Assembly: GCF_024758505.1 (NCBI RefSeq)
Contig: NZ_CP077970.1
Coordinates: 8,628,501-8,692,500, forward strand
Direction: 5' to 3'
Origin: Bradyrhizobium arachidis
GTDB lineage: Bacteria > Pseudomonadota > Alphaproteobacteria > Rhizobiales > Xanthobacteraceae
DNA: 64,000 nucleotides
The notes beneath the pieces were generated by a model. It did no database searches and was not told where the DNA came from. It was given only the letters and a program-made list of their open reading frames with translations. Shown here piece by piece: positions 57,025-64,000 of this stretch (its first letter is position 1; each line of letters begins with the position of its first letter). Both the position numbers and the translations under genes were made by a program.

Positions 57025-57837
57025 ATGCAGACACTTCGCGTCAACGGATACGACATGGCCTATCTCGACGTCGGAGAAGGCCCGCCGCTGGTCTGCGTGC
57101 ACGGCACGCTCGGCGATTTCCGCACCTGGTATTCGGTGCTCGGGCCGCTGTCGAAGAAGCGTCGCGTGATCTCGGTCAGCCTGCGGCATTTCTTTCCGGA
57201 AGCTTGGAACGGCGCCGGCGACGATTACAAGATGGCGCAGCATGTCGCCGACGTCACCGCCTTCATCGAACAGATCAAACCCGCGCCGGTCGATTTGATG
57301 GGCCATTCCCGCGGCGGACACATCGCGTTCCGCGTCGCGCAGGCGCGGCCGGATCTGTTGCGAAAACTGGTGCTGGCCGAGCCCGGCGGCGATCTCGATG
57401 CGACGCTGCCGCTGCCTGAAGGCACACCAGCGCATCCGCCACTCGCTGCACGCACGGTGCGCTCGGTCGAGATGCTCCGCGCCGGCGATATCGAGGGAGC
57501 GCTGCAAAACTTCTTCGAGGGCATAGAGGGCGACGGCTCATGGCGGCGCGTGCCGGCAGCCGCCAAGCAGCAGCTGCGCGACAACGTCGTCACCTTCCTC
57601 GGCCAGATCAACGAGCAGCGAAAATCCTATACGCGCGCGGATGCGCTGGCGATCAGGACGCCCACACTGCTGATCGGCGGCGGCGCCACCACGGGCAGCC
57701 TGTCGTCGATCTGGCGCGTGCTCGCCGAGCATATCGAAGGCGCGAAGACGGCGGTCATTCCGAACGCAGGCCACTGGATGTTCGAGCAGGCGCCGCAGGC
57801 GTTTAGCGATGTGGTGACGGAGTTTTTGGCGGGCTGA
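57025..57837 (+). CDS. Alpha/beta hydrolase (tandem copy 2)
   Basis: A 270-residue paralog of the preceding gene, with nucleophile Ser94 in VDLMGHSRGGHIAFR, LVCVHGTLGDF and the His in NAGHWMFEQAPQAFSDV. The copies share VSLRHFFPE and the nucleophile block but differ in the cap region (about residues 130-200), which suggests different substrates. The pair arose by tandem duplication and is probably one transcript. Confidence 0.88.
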   Translation: MQTLRVNGYDMAYLDVGEGPPLVCVHGTLGDFRTWYSVLGPLSKKRRVISVSLRHFFPEAWNGAGDDYKMAQHVADVTAFIEQIKPAPVDLMGHSRGGHIAFRVAQARPDLLRKLVLAEPGGDLDATLPLPEGTPAHPPLAARTVRSVEMLRAGDIEGALQNFFEGIEGDGSWRRVPAAAKQQLRDNVVTFLGQINEQRKSYTRADALAIRTPTLLIGGGATTGSLSSIWRVLAEHIEGAKTAVIPNAGHWMFEQAPQAFSDVVTEFLAG

Positions 57838-57839
57838 CT

Positions 57840-58029
57840 CTTACCCTCCCCTGGAGGGGTCCGAGACGAGCGTAGCTCGCTCGTGGGTCGGCTCACATTG
57901 AGCGCAGCGAAAATGTGAGACGGGGTGGGGTGACGGTCTCTCCGCATTGAACACTGCCCAAGTGGAGAGATCACCCCACCCCGCTCGCGCTGCGCGCGAT
58001 CGACCCTCCCCCTCCAGGGGAGGGTAAGA
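57840..58029. repeat. Large inverted-repeat element (CTTACCCTCCCC family)
   Basis: Perfect 20-bp outer arms (57840-57859 and 58010-58029), with inner inverted GGGGTGGGGTGA / TCACCCCACCCC. It fills the space between convergent genes. Confidence 0.85.
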
Positions 58030-58038
58030 AAAGCATCG

Positions 58039-58497
58039 TCACACCTTCCACACACCTACCGGCATCTTGATTGCGACGTTCAGCCGGTTCCAGACGTTGA
58101 TCGCGGCGATCGCCAGCAGCAGCGTTGCGAGCTCGGCTTCGTCAAAATGCTTGTCGGCCTCGTTCCAGATGTCGTCAGGCACGGGATCGGCGCGATCCGA
58201 CAGCCTGGTCAGCGCCTCCGTGAGCGCCAGCGCGGCGCGCTCGGCTTCAGTGAAATAGGGCGTGTCGCGCCAGGCCGAGACCGCAAAGATGCGCTCCTCG
58301 GTCTCCCCTAGCTTGCGCGCGATCTTTGGATGCATATCGACACAGACGCTGCAGCCGTTGATCTGGCTGGCGCGCAAATGCACGAGTTCCAGGAGCTTTT
58401 CCGGCAGGCCCTGCTTGGTGAGGTTGCCGAGCGATTGCAGGACGTTCATGGCGTCGGGGATGACCATGACCGGGTGATTCATGCGGGCGTGCATCAT
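58039..58497 (-). CDS. AhpD-like carboxymuconolactone decarboxylase family protein
   Basis: A 152-residue alkylhydroperoxidase/CMD-family protein with the redox motif C-x2-C...H in INGCSVCVDMHPKIARKLGE and the helical pattern ELVHLRASQ. It probably protects against peroxides or acts on a small ring lactone. It is divergent from the ECF41-type sigma factor gene. CMD-family genes are the known genomic partners of ECF41 sigma factors, so it is a likely regulon member. Start MMHARMNHP at 58497; MNHPVM at 58482 is also possible. Confidence 0.88.
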   Translation of the reverse strand: MMHARMNHPVMVIPDAMNVLQSLGNLTKQGLPEKLLELVHLRASQINGCSVCVDMHPKIARKLGETEERIFAVSAWRDTPYFTEAERAALALTEALTRLSDRADPVPDDIWNEADKHFDEAELATLLLAIAAINVWNRLNVAIKMPVGVWKV

Positions 58498-58563
58498 GTC
58501 TTGTCTCCATCTGTGGCGCCGGCAGGCCTGCCGGCTGATTTTCGACGGTTCCGGCGCCATTTC

Positions 58564-58590
58564 TGTCACATCGGCCGGATTCGCTTCGTC
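58564..58590 (+). promoter_or_regulatory. ECF41-type promoter upstream of the sigma factor gene
   Basis: TGTCACA (58564-58570), N16, CGTC (58587-58590). This matches the published ECF41 target promoter motif (TGTCACA ... CGTC) and points at the sigma gene 37 nt downstream, implying autoregulation. No matching motif was seen facing the AhpD-like gene. Confidence 0.75.
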
Positions 58591-58626
58591 ATAGCCATGA
58601 CGGACGGCAAACAGGGAACGTGACCG

Positions 58627-59496
58627 ATGACCCCAAAAAATTTCGATGACAATTTTCTGGCCCGACAATTCGAGGCCAACCGGGATCATCTGCGCGGCGT
58701 CGCCTATCGGATGCTGGGCTCGCGCGGCGAGGTCGACGATGCCGTGCAGGAGACCTGGCTCAGGGTCAGCCGCTACGACACCAGCGAGATCGCGAATTTG
58801 CGGGGCTGGCTGACCACCGTGGTCGCGCGCATTTGCCTCGACATGCTGCGCGCGCGCAAATCGCGCCGCGAGGATCCGCTTGGCCCGCAGGTGCCGGAGC
58901 CCGTGGACGAGGCCCGCGAGAGTGAGGCCGAGATGGCCGATTCCGTCGGCACAGCACTGCTCGTGGTGCTGGAGACCTTGCAGCCGGCCGAACGCCTCGC
59001 CTTCGTGCTGCACGACATGTTCGCCGTTCCTTTCGAGGAGATCGCGCCGATCGTCGGCCGCTCGGTGGAGGCCTCGCGGCAGCTTGCCAGCCGCGCACGG
59101 CGCCGCGTGCAGGGCGCACCTCAGCCGCAAGCGGACTTCAGCCGCGAGCGAAGAATCGTCGACGCATTTCTCGCCGCCTCGCGCGAAGGCGATTTCGAGG
59201 GCCTGCTCGCGGTGCTCGATCCTGATGTCGTCATGCGGGCCGACCAGGCTGCGGTGCGGCTCGGCACGCTCGCCGAGATCCGCGGTGCTGACGCAGTCGC
59301 GCAGGCGTTCAAGGGGCGTGCGCAGGCCGCACGGCCGGCGCTGGTCAATGGCGAGCTCGGCGTCGCCGTCATCTTCGGCGGACGTCTCCGCATCGCGCTG
59401 CGCGTCACCTTTAGGGGCGACCGGATCGTCGAACTCGAGGCGGTGGCCGATGCGGAGCGGCTTGGTGCGTTCGAGGTGGATGTGCTGGAGCGCTAG
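58627..59496 (+). CDS. ECF sigma factor, ECF41/SigJ type with SnoaL-like C-terminal domain
   Basis: A 289-residue RNA polymerase sigma factor. Region 2 has HLRGVAYRMLGSRGEVDDAV and ETWLRVSRYDTSEIANLRGW, and region 4 has ERLAFVLHDMFAVPFEEIAP with IVGRSVEASRQLASRARRRV. A C-terminal extension of about 110 residues (VDAFLAASREGDFEGLLAVL onward) is the SnoaL-like domain of ECF41. In this class the extension itself controls sigma activity and no anti-sigma gene is needed. None is seen here. Confidence 0.93.
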   Translation: MTPKNFDDNFLARQFEANRDHLRGVAYRMLGSRGEVDDAVQETWLRVSRYDTSEIANLRGWLTTVVARICLDMLRARKSRREDPLGPQVPEPVDEARESEAEMADSVGTALLVVLETLQPAERLAFVLHDMFAVPFEEIAPIVGRSVEASRQLASRARRRVQGAPQPQADFSRERRIVDAFLAASREGDFEGLLAVLDPDVVMRADQAAVRLGTLAEIRGADAVAQAFKGRAQAARPALVNGELGVAVIFGGRLRIALRVTFRGDRIVELEAVADAERLGAFEVDVLER

Positions 59497-59656
59497 CCGC
59501 GCCTTGGTGCCGGCACGATCGCGATCGGAGAAGAACGTGGATGGCCGGAACAAGCCCGGCCATGACGAAACAATCATATTTTCAACAGCTTAAGTAGCCG
59601 CCGGCAAGCCGAACGCTCCTGCCTTGACGCCTCCCCTGCCCGGGGAGTAGCTTCGC

Positions 59657-59672
59657 ATACGGAATTCCGTAT
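59657..59672. promoter_or_regulatory. 16-bp palindrome, likely GntR operator
   Basis: ATACGGAATTCCGTAT is a perfect palindrome 18 nt upstream of the GTG of the GntR/FCD regulator. Its position over the expected promoter suggests autoregulation. GGAATTCC recurs at 62909-62916 in the space before the TRAP gene. Confidence 0.6.
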
Positions 59673-59690
59673 TCCGAAGGAGCTGCCAGC

Positions 59691-60368
59691 GTGATCCCTC
59701 TCGACCCGCTCCCCAATCTGATCGACCAGGTCTATGCGCGGATCCTGGAGGCGATCACCGATCGCACGCTGCAGCCCGGACAGCGCATCACGCAGAACGA
59801 ACTCGCCGACAAGCTCGGCGTCTCGCGCCAGCCGGTGTCGCATGCACTGCATCTGTTGCATCGGCAGGGGCTCGTCGCCGAGAGCGGCAGGCGCGGCTTT
59901 GAAGTCACCCAGCTCGATCCTTCGCGCATCCGTCAGCTCTATGAGGTGCGCGGTGCGATCGACGCGCTGGCGGCGCGGCTCGCCGCCGAACGCGCGAAGA
60001 ACGATGCCGCGGGACGCGCGCGCCTCGAAGCGGCGCTGCGCGCCGGCCACCGCATCACGCGCAAGACGTCGTTGAACGAGCTGATTGCGCTCGACGTCGA
60101 CTTTCACCGCGCGATCTATCAGCTCGCCGGCAATCCCGTCATCGAGGCGACCATCGCGCCGCAGTGGCCGCATATGCGCCGCTCGATGGCAACCGTGCTC
60201 TCCGAGCTCGACTATCGCGAGAGTGCGTGGGCCGAGCATGCGACGATCGCAAAACACATACTCGCGGGCGAGACGGCTGCTGCCGAACGCGCCGCGCTCG
60301 CGCATGCGCAAAACGCCGGACGAATGACTGAGGAGCGATTGAGGGCGACGGAGGAGACGGCGGCGTAA
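59691..60368 (+). CDS. GntR-family transcriptional regulator, FCD type
   Basis: A 225-residue regulator. The N-terminal winged helix has AITDRTLQPGQRITQNELAD and KLGVSRQPVSHALHLLHRQG. The C-terminal FCD ligand domain (LYEVRGAIDALAARLAAERA, DVDFHRAIYQLAGNPVIEA, EHATIAKHILAGETAAAERA) has the His/Asp positions that bind a metal and an organic acid. The downstream PhyH, oxidoreductase and TRAP genes are its probable targets. GTG 59691 follows GAAGGAGCTGCCAGC. Confidence 0.9.
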   Translation: MIPLDPLPNLIDQVYARILEAITDRTLQPGQRITQNELADKLGVSRQPVSHALHLLHRQGLVAESGRRGFEVTQLDPSRIRQLYEVRGAIDALAARLAAERAKNDAAGRARLEAALRAGHRITRKTSLNELIALDVDFHRAIYQLAGNPVIEATIAPQWPHMRRSMATVLSELDYRESAWAEHATIAKHILAGETAAAERAALAHAQNAGRMTEERLRATEETAA

Positions 60369-60374
60369 CTAGCT

Positions 60375-60452
60375 GTCATTCCGGGGCACGCGAAGCGTGA
60401 ACCCGGAATCTCGAGGTTCCGGGTTCGGTCCTTCGGACCGCCCCGGAACGAC
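60375..60452. repeat. ATTCCGGGG-family intergenic repeat
   Basis: Starts GTCATTCCGGGGC and ends GCCCCGGAACGAC, with internal GAACCCGGAATC / GGTTCCGGGTTC. It lies between the GntR and PhyH genes. Confidence 0.75.
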
Positions 60453-60481
60453 AACAATAAACAAACAGGAGGATGCGACCC

Positions 60482-61282
60482 ATGAAACTGACCCAGGAGC
60501 AATTGGAGTTCTTCCACCGCGAGGGCTGGCTGTTCCTGCCCGAACTGTTTGCCCAAGAGGAGGTCGATTTCCTCGCGCGCGAGGCGGTCGCCATTTACGA
60601 CGCCAACCGCCCCGAAGTCTGGCGCGAGAAGAGCGGCGCGCCGCGCACGGCCTTTGCCGCCCATCTCTACAACGAGGCTTTTGGCGTGCTCGGCGCCCAT
60701 CCGCGCATGATCGAGCCGGTCGAGCAGGTGTTTGGCGAGCCGGTCTACATGCATCAATTCAAGATCAACGCAAAATCGGCCTTCACCGGCGACGTCTGGC
60801 AGTGGCACCAGGATTACGGCACCTGGAAGCGCGACGACGGCATGCCCGAGCCGCGCGCCATGAACATCGCGATCTTCCTCGACGAGGTGATGCCGATCAA
60901 CGGCCCCCTGATGCTGGTGCCGCGCAGCCAGAATGCCGGTGATCTCCAGGCCTCGCATGACCTCTCGACGACGTCCTACCCGCTGTGGACGCTGGACGAG
61001 GACACCGTGACGCGGCTGGTCAAGCAGGGCGGCATCGTGGCGCCGACCGGAAAGCCCGGCGGCATGCTGATGTTCCACGGCAATCTGGTGCACGGCTCGA
61101 GCGGCAACATCACGCCCTACCCGCGCAAGATCGTGTACCTGACGCTGAACGCGGTCTCCAACTACATCCGCACACCGACGCGGGCGGACTACATCGCGCA
61201 CCGCGATTTCACGCCGATCAAGACCGTGGACGACGACGCGCTGCTGCGCCTGGCACGTGCGCCGCGGCAGGCGGCGGAGTAG
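60482..61282 (+). CDS. Phytanoyl-CoA dioxygenase (PhyH) family protein
   Basis: A 266-residue Fe(II)/2-oxoglutarate dioxygenase with iron ligands H109-Q-D111 (VWQWHQDYGTW) and a distal His in MFHGNLVHGSSGN, and the family N-terminus LTQEQLEFFHREGWLFLPEL. It probably hydroxylates a small organic substrate imported or released by the pathway, and its own substrate is unknown. ATG 60482 has AGGAGG nine bases upstream. A second in-frame ATG at 60473 abuts that site and is less likely. Confidence 0.9.
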   Translation: MKLTQEQLEFFHREGWLFLPELFAQEEVDFLAREAVAIYDANRPEVWREKSGAPRTAFAAHLYNEAFGVLGAHPRMIEPVEQVFGEPVYMHQFKINAKSAFTGDVWQWHQDYGTWKRDDGMPEPRAMNIAIFLDEVMPINGPLMLVPRSQNAGDLQASHDLSTTSYPLWTLDEDTVTRLVKQGGIVAPTGKPGGMLMFHGNLVHGSSGNITPYPRKIVYLTLNAVSNYIRTPTRADYIAHRDFTPIKTVDDDALLRLARAPRQAAE

Positions 61283-61303
61283 GACGATCTTGCGTCCACG
61301 GGC

Positions 61304-61390
61304 GTCATGCCCGGGCTTGTCCCGGGCATCCACGCCTTGACACGATCACGGCGGCAAGACGTGGATGGCCGGGTCAAGCCCGGCCATGAC
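61304..61390. repeat. CATGCCCGGGC-family intergenic repeat
   Basis: Begins GTCATGCCCGGGCTTG and ends AAGCCCGGCCATGAC. It is the same family as 53726-53849. Confidence 0.8.
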
Positions 61391-61444
61391 GACCGGAGAG
61401 TTCGCACACGTCTCTTCGAAATCAAGAATCCTTGGATCCTTCCC

Positions 61445-62755
61445 ATGAACCTCTTCTCCCTCCTCCAAGCCCGCCGCAGCGCCGGAAAACCCGTGCGCGT
61501 GGCGTTGATCGGTGCCGGGAAATTCGGCTCGATGTTCTTGTCCCAGGTGCCGCATGTGCCGGGGCTGGAGGTGTCAATCATCATCGACCTCGACGGCGAC
61601 CGCGCACGCGAGGCCTGCCGCACCGTCGGCTGGGACGCCGAGCGGATCGCCGCGACCGTCTTCACCGACGACGGCGTGCGTGCGATTGCCGGCGGCGCGA
61701 TGGATGTGGTGGTGGAGGCGACCGGAAATCCCGCCGTCGGCATCCGCCACGCCCGCGCAGCAATCGCCGCCGGCAAGCACATCGTGATGGTGAATGTCGA
61801 GGCCGACGTGCTCGTGGGGCCGCTGCTCGCCGAGGAGGCGCGCAAGGCCGGCGTGGTCTATTCGCTCGCCTATGGCGACCAGCCGGCACTCACCGCAGAG
61901 ATGGTGGACTGGGCCCGCGCCACCGGCTTTCGCATCGTCGCCGCCGGCAAGGGCACAAAGTATCTGCCAGCCTATCACGACGTAACGCCCGACGGCGTCT
62001 GGCAGCACTATGGCCTCACCGCGGGCGAGGCACAGTCGGCCGGCATGAATCCGCAGATGTTCAACTCCTTCCTCGACGGCACCAAATCGGCGATCGAGAT
62101 GGCCGCGATCGCCAATGCCTGCACGCTGGACGTCCCGTCGCAGGGCCTGCTCTTTCCGCCCTGCGGCGTCGACGACCTCCCGCACATCATGCGTCCCCGC
62201 GACAAGGGCGGCGTGCTGGAGCGGTCCGGCGTGGTCGAAGTGGTGTCCTCGCTCGAGCGCGACGGCCGGCCGGTGTTCCGCGACCTGCGCTGGGGCGTCT
62301 ATGTCGTGCTGGAGGCGCCGAACGACTACGCGGCGGACTGTTTCAAGCAATACGGGCTCAAGACCGACGCGAGCGGGCGGTTCGCGGCGATGTACAAGCC
62401 GTATCACCTGATCGGGCTCGAACTGAACGTCTCGGTGCTCTCGGCCGCGCTGCGCAACGAGGCCACCGGCCAACCCTACGGTTTTCGCGGCGACGTCGCG
62501 TCGGTCGCCAAACGCGATTTGCGCGCGGGCGAGATGCTCGACGGTGAGGGCGGCTACACGGTGTGGGGCAAGCTGGTGCCGGCGGCGGAAAGCCTGAAAG
62601 CGGGCGCGCTGCCGATCGGGCTCGCCCACCGCCTCAAGCTGAAGCACGACGTCGGCCATGGCGAGATCGTGCGCTGGAGCGACGTCGAGTTCGATCCGAA
62701 CAACGACACCATCAGGACGCGCAAGGCGATGGAAGCGGCGTTCGCGAAATCCTGA
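61445..62755 (+). CDS. NAD(P)-dependent oxidoreductase with C-terminal SAF domain
   Basis: A 436-residue protein. The N-terminal Rossmann fold is homoserine-dehydrogenase/Gfo-Idh-like (VRVALIGAGKFGSMFLSQVP, VVVEATGNPAVGIRHARAAI, AGKHIVMVNVEADVLVGPLL). A central catalytic region has GDQPALTAEMVDWA and AAGKGTKYLPAYHDVTPD, and a C-terminal SAF-type domain contains KRDLRAGEMLDGEGGYTVWG. Such proteins are found in sugar-acid and polyol catabolic operons and are sometimes misnamed FlgA. Here it lies in a GntR/PhyH/TRAP unit; the substrate is unknown. Confidence 0.88.
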   Translation: MNLFSLLQARRSAGKPVRVALIGAGKFGSMFLSQVPHVPGLEVSIIIDLDGDRAREACRTVGWDAERIAATVFTDDGVRAIAGGAMDVVVEATGNPAVGIRHARAAIAAGKHIVMVNVEADVLVGPLLAEEARKAGVVYSLAYGDQPALTAEMVDWARATGFRIVAAGKGTKYLPAYHDVTPDGVWQHYGLTAGEAQSAGMNPQMFNSFLDGTKSAIEMAAIANACTLDVPSQGLLFPPCGVDDLPHIMRPRDKGGVLERSGVVEVVSSLERDGRPVFRDLRWGVYVVLEAPNDYAADCFKQYGLKTDASGRFAAMYKPYHLIGLELNVSVLSAALRNEATGQPYGFRGDVASVAKRDLRAGEMLDGEGGYTVWGKLVPAAESLKAGALPIGLAHRLKLKHDVGHGEIVRWSDVEFDPNNDTIRTRKAMEAAFAKS

Positions 62756-63040
62756 CATGTGCCCAAGTGTCGCCCGGCTGCCGGACGGGGGCGTCGACTT
62801 AGACTTTCGTCCAGCCGAAGCGGCGGGCCCTTCGCAGTTGCGGTGGGGGCTAACCGCTTGATTATCGGGGGACGCCGGGCCATCCTCCCTCGCGGAACCG
62901 CAAAGCTCGGAATTCCAACAACAAGGGCCCAAAAGGGTCCACGGGAACGCTCAACAAACAACGTCGATCACTCGGCGCAGACAAGACGACACCAAGATCG
63001 TCCCCATTGTCGAGATGTCGGCAGTAATGGAGGGATACGC

Positions 63041-64000
63041 ATGAAGCGTCGTGATTTCCTGAAGGTGACGGGCGCTGGCCTGGCTGCAAGCACGGCCGTT
63101 GCCGCGCCCGCGATCGCGCAATCGATGCCCGAGGTGCGGTGGCGGCTGGCCGCAAGCTGGCCGAAGGCACTGGATACGCTCTATGGCGGCTGCGAATATT
63201 TCTGCAAGCGCGTCGCCGAAGTCACCGACAACAAATTCCAGATCCAGCCGTTTGCGGCCGGCGAAATCGTCCCGGGCCTGCAGGTGCTCGACGCCGTGTC
63301 GAACGGCACGGTCGAGATGGGCAACACCGCGCTGTACTACTACTGGGGCAAGAACCCCGCCTTCACCTTCGGCACGTCGCTGCCGTTCGGATTGAACACC
63401 CGCGCGCACATCTCCTGGCTGCTGTTCGGCGGCGGCACCGAGATGCTCAACGACCTGCTCAAGGAGTACAACACGATTGGTCTTCCGACCGGCTCGACCG
63501 GCGCCCAGATGGGCGGCTGGTTCCGGAAGGAGATCAAGGGAATGGACGACTTCAAGGGCCTGAAATTCCGCGTCGGCGGTTTCGCAGGCACCATCATCGC
63601 CAAGGTCGGCGGCGTGCCGCAGCAGATCGCGGGCGGCGACATCTATCCGGCGCTGGAAAAGGGCACGATCGACGCCGCCGAATGGGTCGGTCCCTATGAC
63701 GACGAAAAGCTCGGCTTCGTGAAGGTCGCAAAATACTACTACTATCCCGGCTGGTGGGAGGGCACCGGCCAGGGCCACAACGTGATGAATCTCGACAAGT
63801 GGAACGCGCTGCCCAAGCACTACCAGGCCGCGATCGAGACCGCGTCGCGCGACACCTTCACCTGGGTCACCGGCAAGTACGACTACGTCAACCCGCCGGC
63901 GCTGAAGCGCCTGCTGGTTGCGGGTGCGATCCTGAAGCCGTTCCCGCAGGAAGTGCTGGAGGCCTGCTACAACGCGGCCAACGAGATCTATGCCGATCTC
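63041..64000 (+). CDS. TRAP transporter substrate-binding protein (DctP type), 3' end outside the window
   Basis: The first 320 residues of a periplasmic solute-binding protein. A Tat-type signal peptide (MKRRDFLKVTGAGLAASTAV to AIAQ) is followed by the TRAP-family fold: VRWRLAASWPKALDTLYGG, FAAGEIVPGLQVLDAVSNG, EMGNTALYYYWGK, LKFRVGGFAGTIIAKVGG and GGDIYPALEKGTIDAAEWVG. The last two mark the Arg that clamps the carboxylate ligand, so an organic acid is expected. The ATG follows GGAGGGATACGC. The membrane subunits (DctQM) should lie just beyond the window. Confidence 0.94.
   Translation, partial: MKRRDFLKVTGAGLAASTAVAAPAIAQSMPEVRWRLAASWPKALDTLYGGCEYFCKRVAEVTDNKFQIQPFAAGEIVPGLQVLDAVSNGTVEMGNTALYYYWGKNPAFTFGTSLPFGLNTRAHISWLLFGGGTEMLNDLLKEYNTIGLPTGSTGAQMGGWFRKEIKGMDDFKGLKFRVGGFAGTIIAKVGGVPQQIAGGDIYPALEKGTIDAAEWVGPYDDEKLGFVKVAKYYYYPGWWEGTGQGHNVMNLDKWNALPKHYQAAIETASRDTFTWVTGKYDYVNPPALKRLLVAGAILKPFPQEVLEACYNAANEIYADL

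Overview
The window looks like a chromosomal segment of a Bradyrhizobium-type alphaproteobacterium. The evidence is high GC with strongly G/C-biased third codon positions, an alphaproteobacterial cys gene arrangement, GGAAC-N16/17-CGTT (EcfG-type) promoters, and many intergenic inverted repeats of the kind common in Bradyrhizobium. No rRNA or CRISPR array was seen. One tRNA gene (initiator Met) is present.

Layout. 0-13.5 kb: start of galU, a lytic transglycosylase, a DUF459 protein that appears to lack SGNH catalytic residues, CsbD, two SDRs with a TfdA/TauD-like dioxygenase, YqgE/AlgH, a DsbD-alpha-like secreted protein, a polysaccharide flippase, a TSUP exporter, 3-hydroxybutyrate dehydrogenase and a patatin. 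14.2-25.8 kb: a near-complete sulfate assimilation locus. It holds sulfate uptake (sbp, cysT, cysW, cysA), a leftward operon cysG-DUF2849-cysI-DUF934-cysH with start/stop overlaps, and divergent cysD-cysNC. 26-28.2 kb: malate synthase G with a clear terminator. 28.3-37.7 kb: a small membrane protein, two tandem paralogous chemoreceptors, and a group of envelope and stress genes (DUF2865, L,D-transpeptidase, AI-2E-family permease, DUF883-like, holin-like, a secreted hypothetical). Four of these genes have exact EcfG-type promoter sequences and two more genes in the window have near matches.

37.7-44.2 kb: an AT-richer, gene-poor, decayed mobile region. It contains two unrelated large serine recombinases, an excisionase-like HTH protein, a small recombinase-associated-type protein and a frameshifted umuC remnant. 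It abuts the 3' side of an initiator tRNA-Met gene, and the second recombinase reads antisense through that tRNA and its terminator.

44.5-64 kb: catabolic and redox genes: aldehyde dehydrogenase, GMC oxidoreductase, SDRs (one lacking the Tyr-x3-Lys site), quinone oxidoreductase, two metallo-beta-lactamase-fold hydrolases around a fumarylacetoacetase-like enzyme and a GST, Ogt, and tandem alpha/beta hydrolases. Next is an ECF41-type sigma factor with its own predicted promoter and a divergent AhpD-like partner. The window ends in a probable catabolic unit under a GntR/FCD regulator (PhyH-family dioxygenase, SAF-domain NAD(P) oxidoreductase, TRAP solute-binding protein cut by the window end).

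All calls come from reading translations and motifs. No database search was possible.
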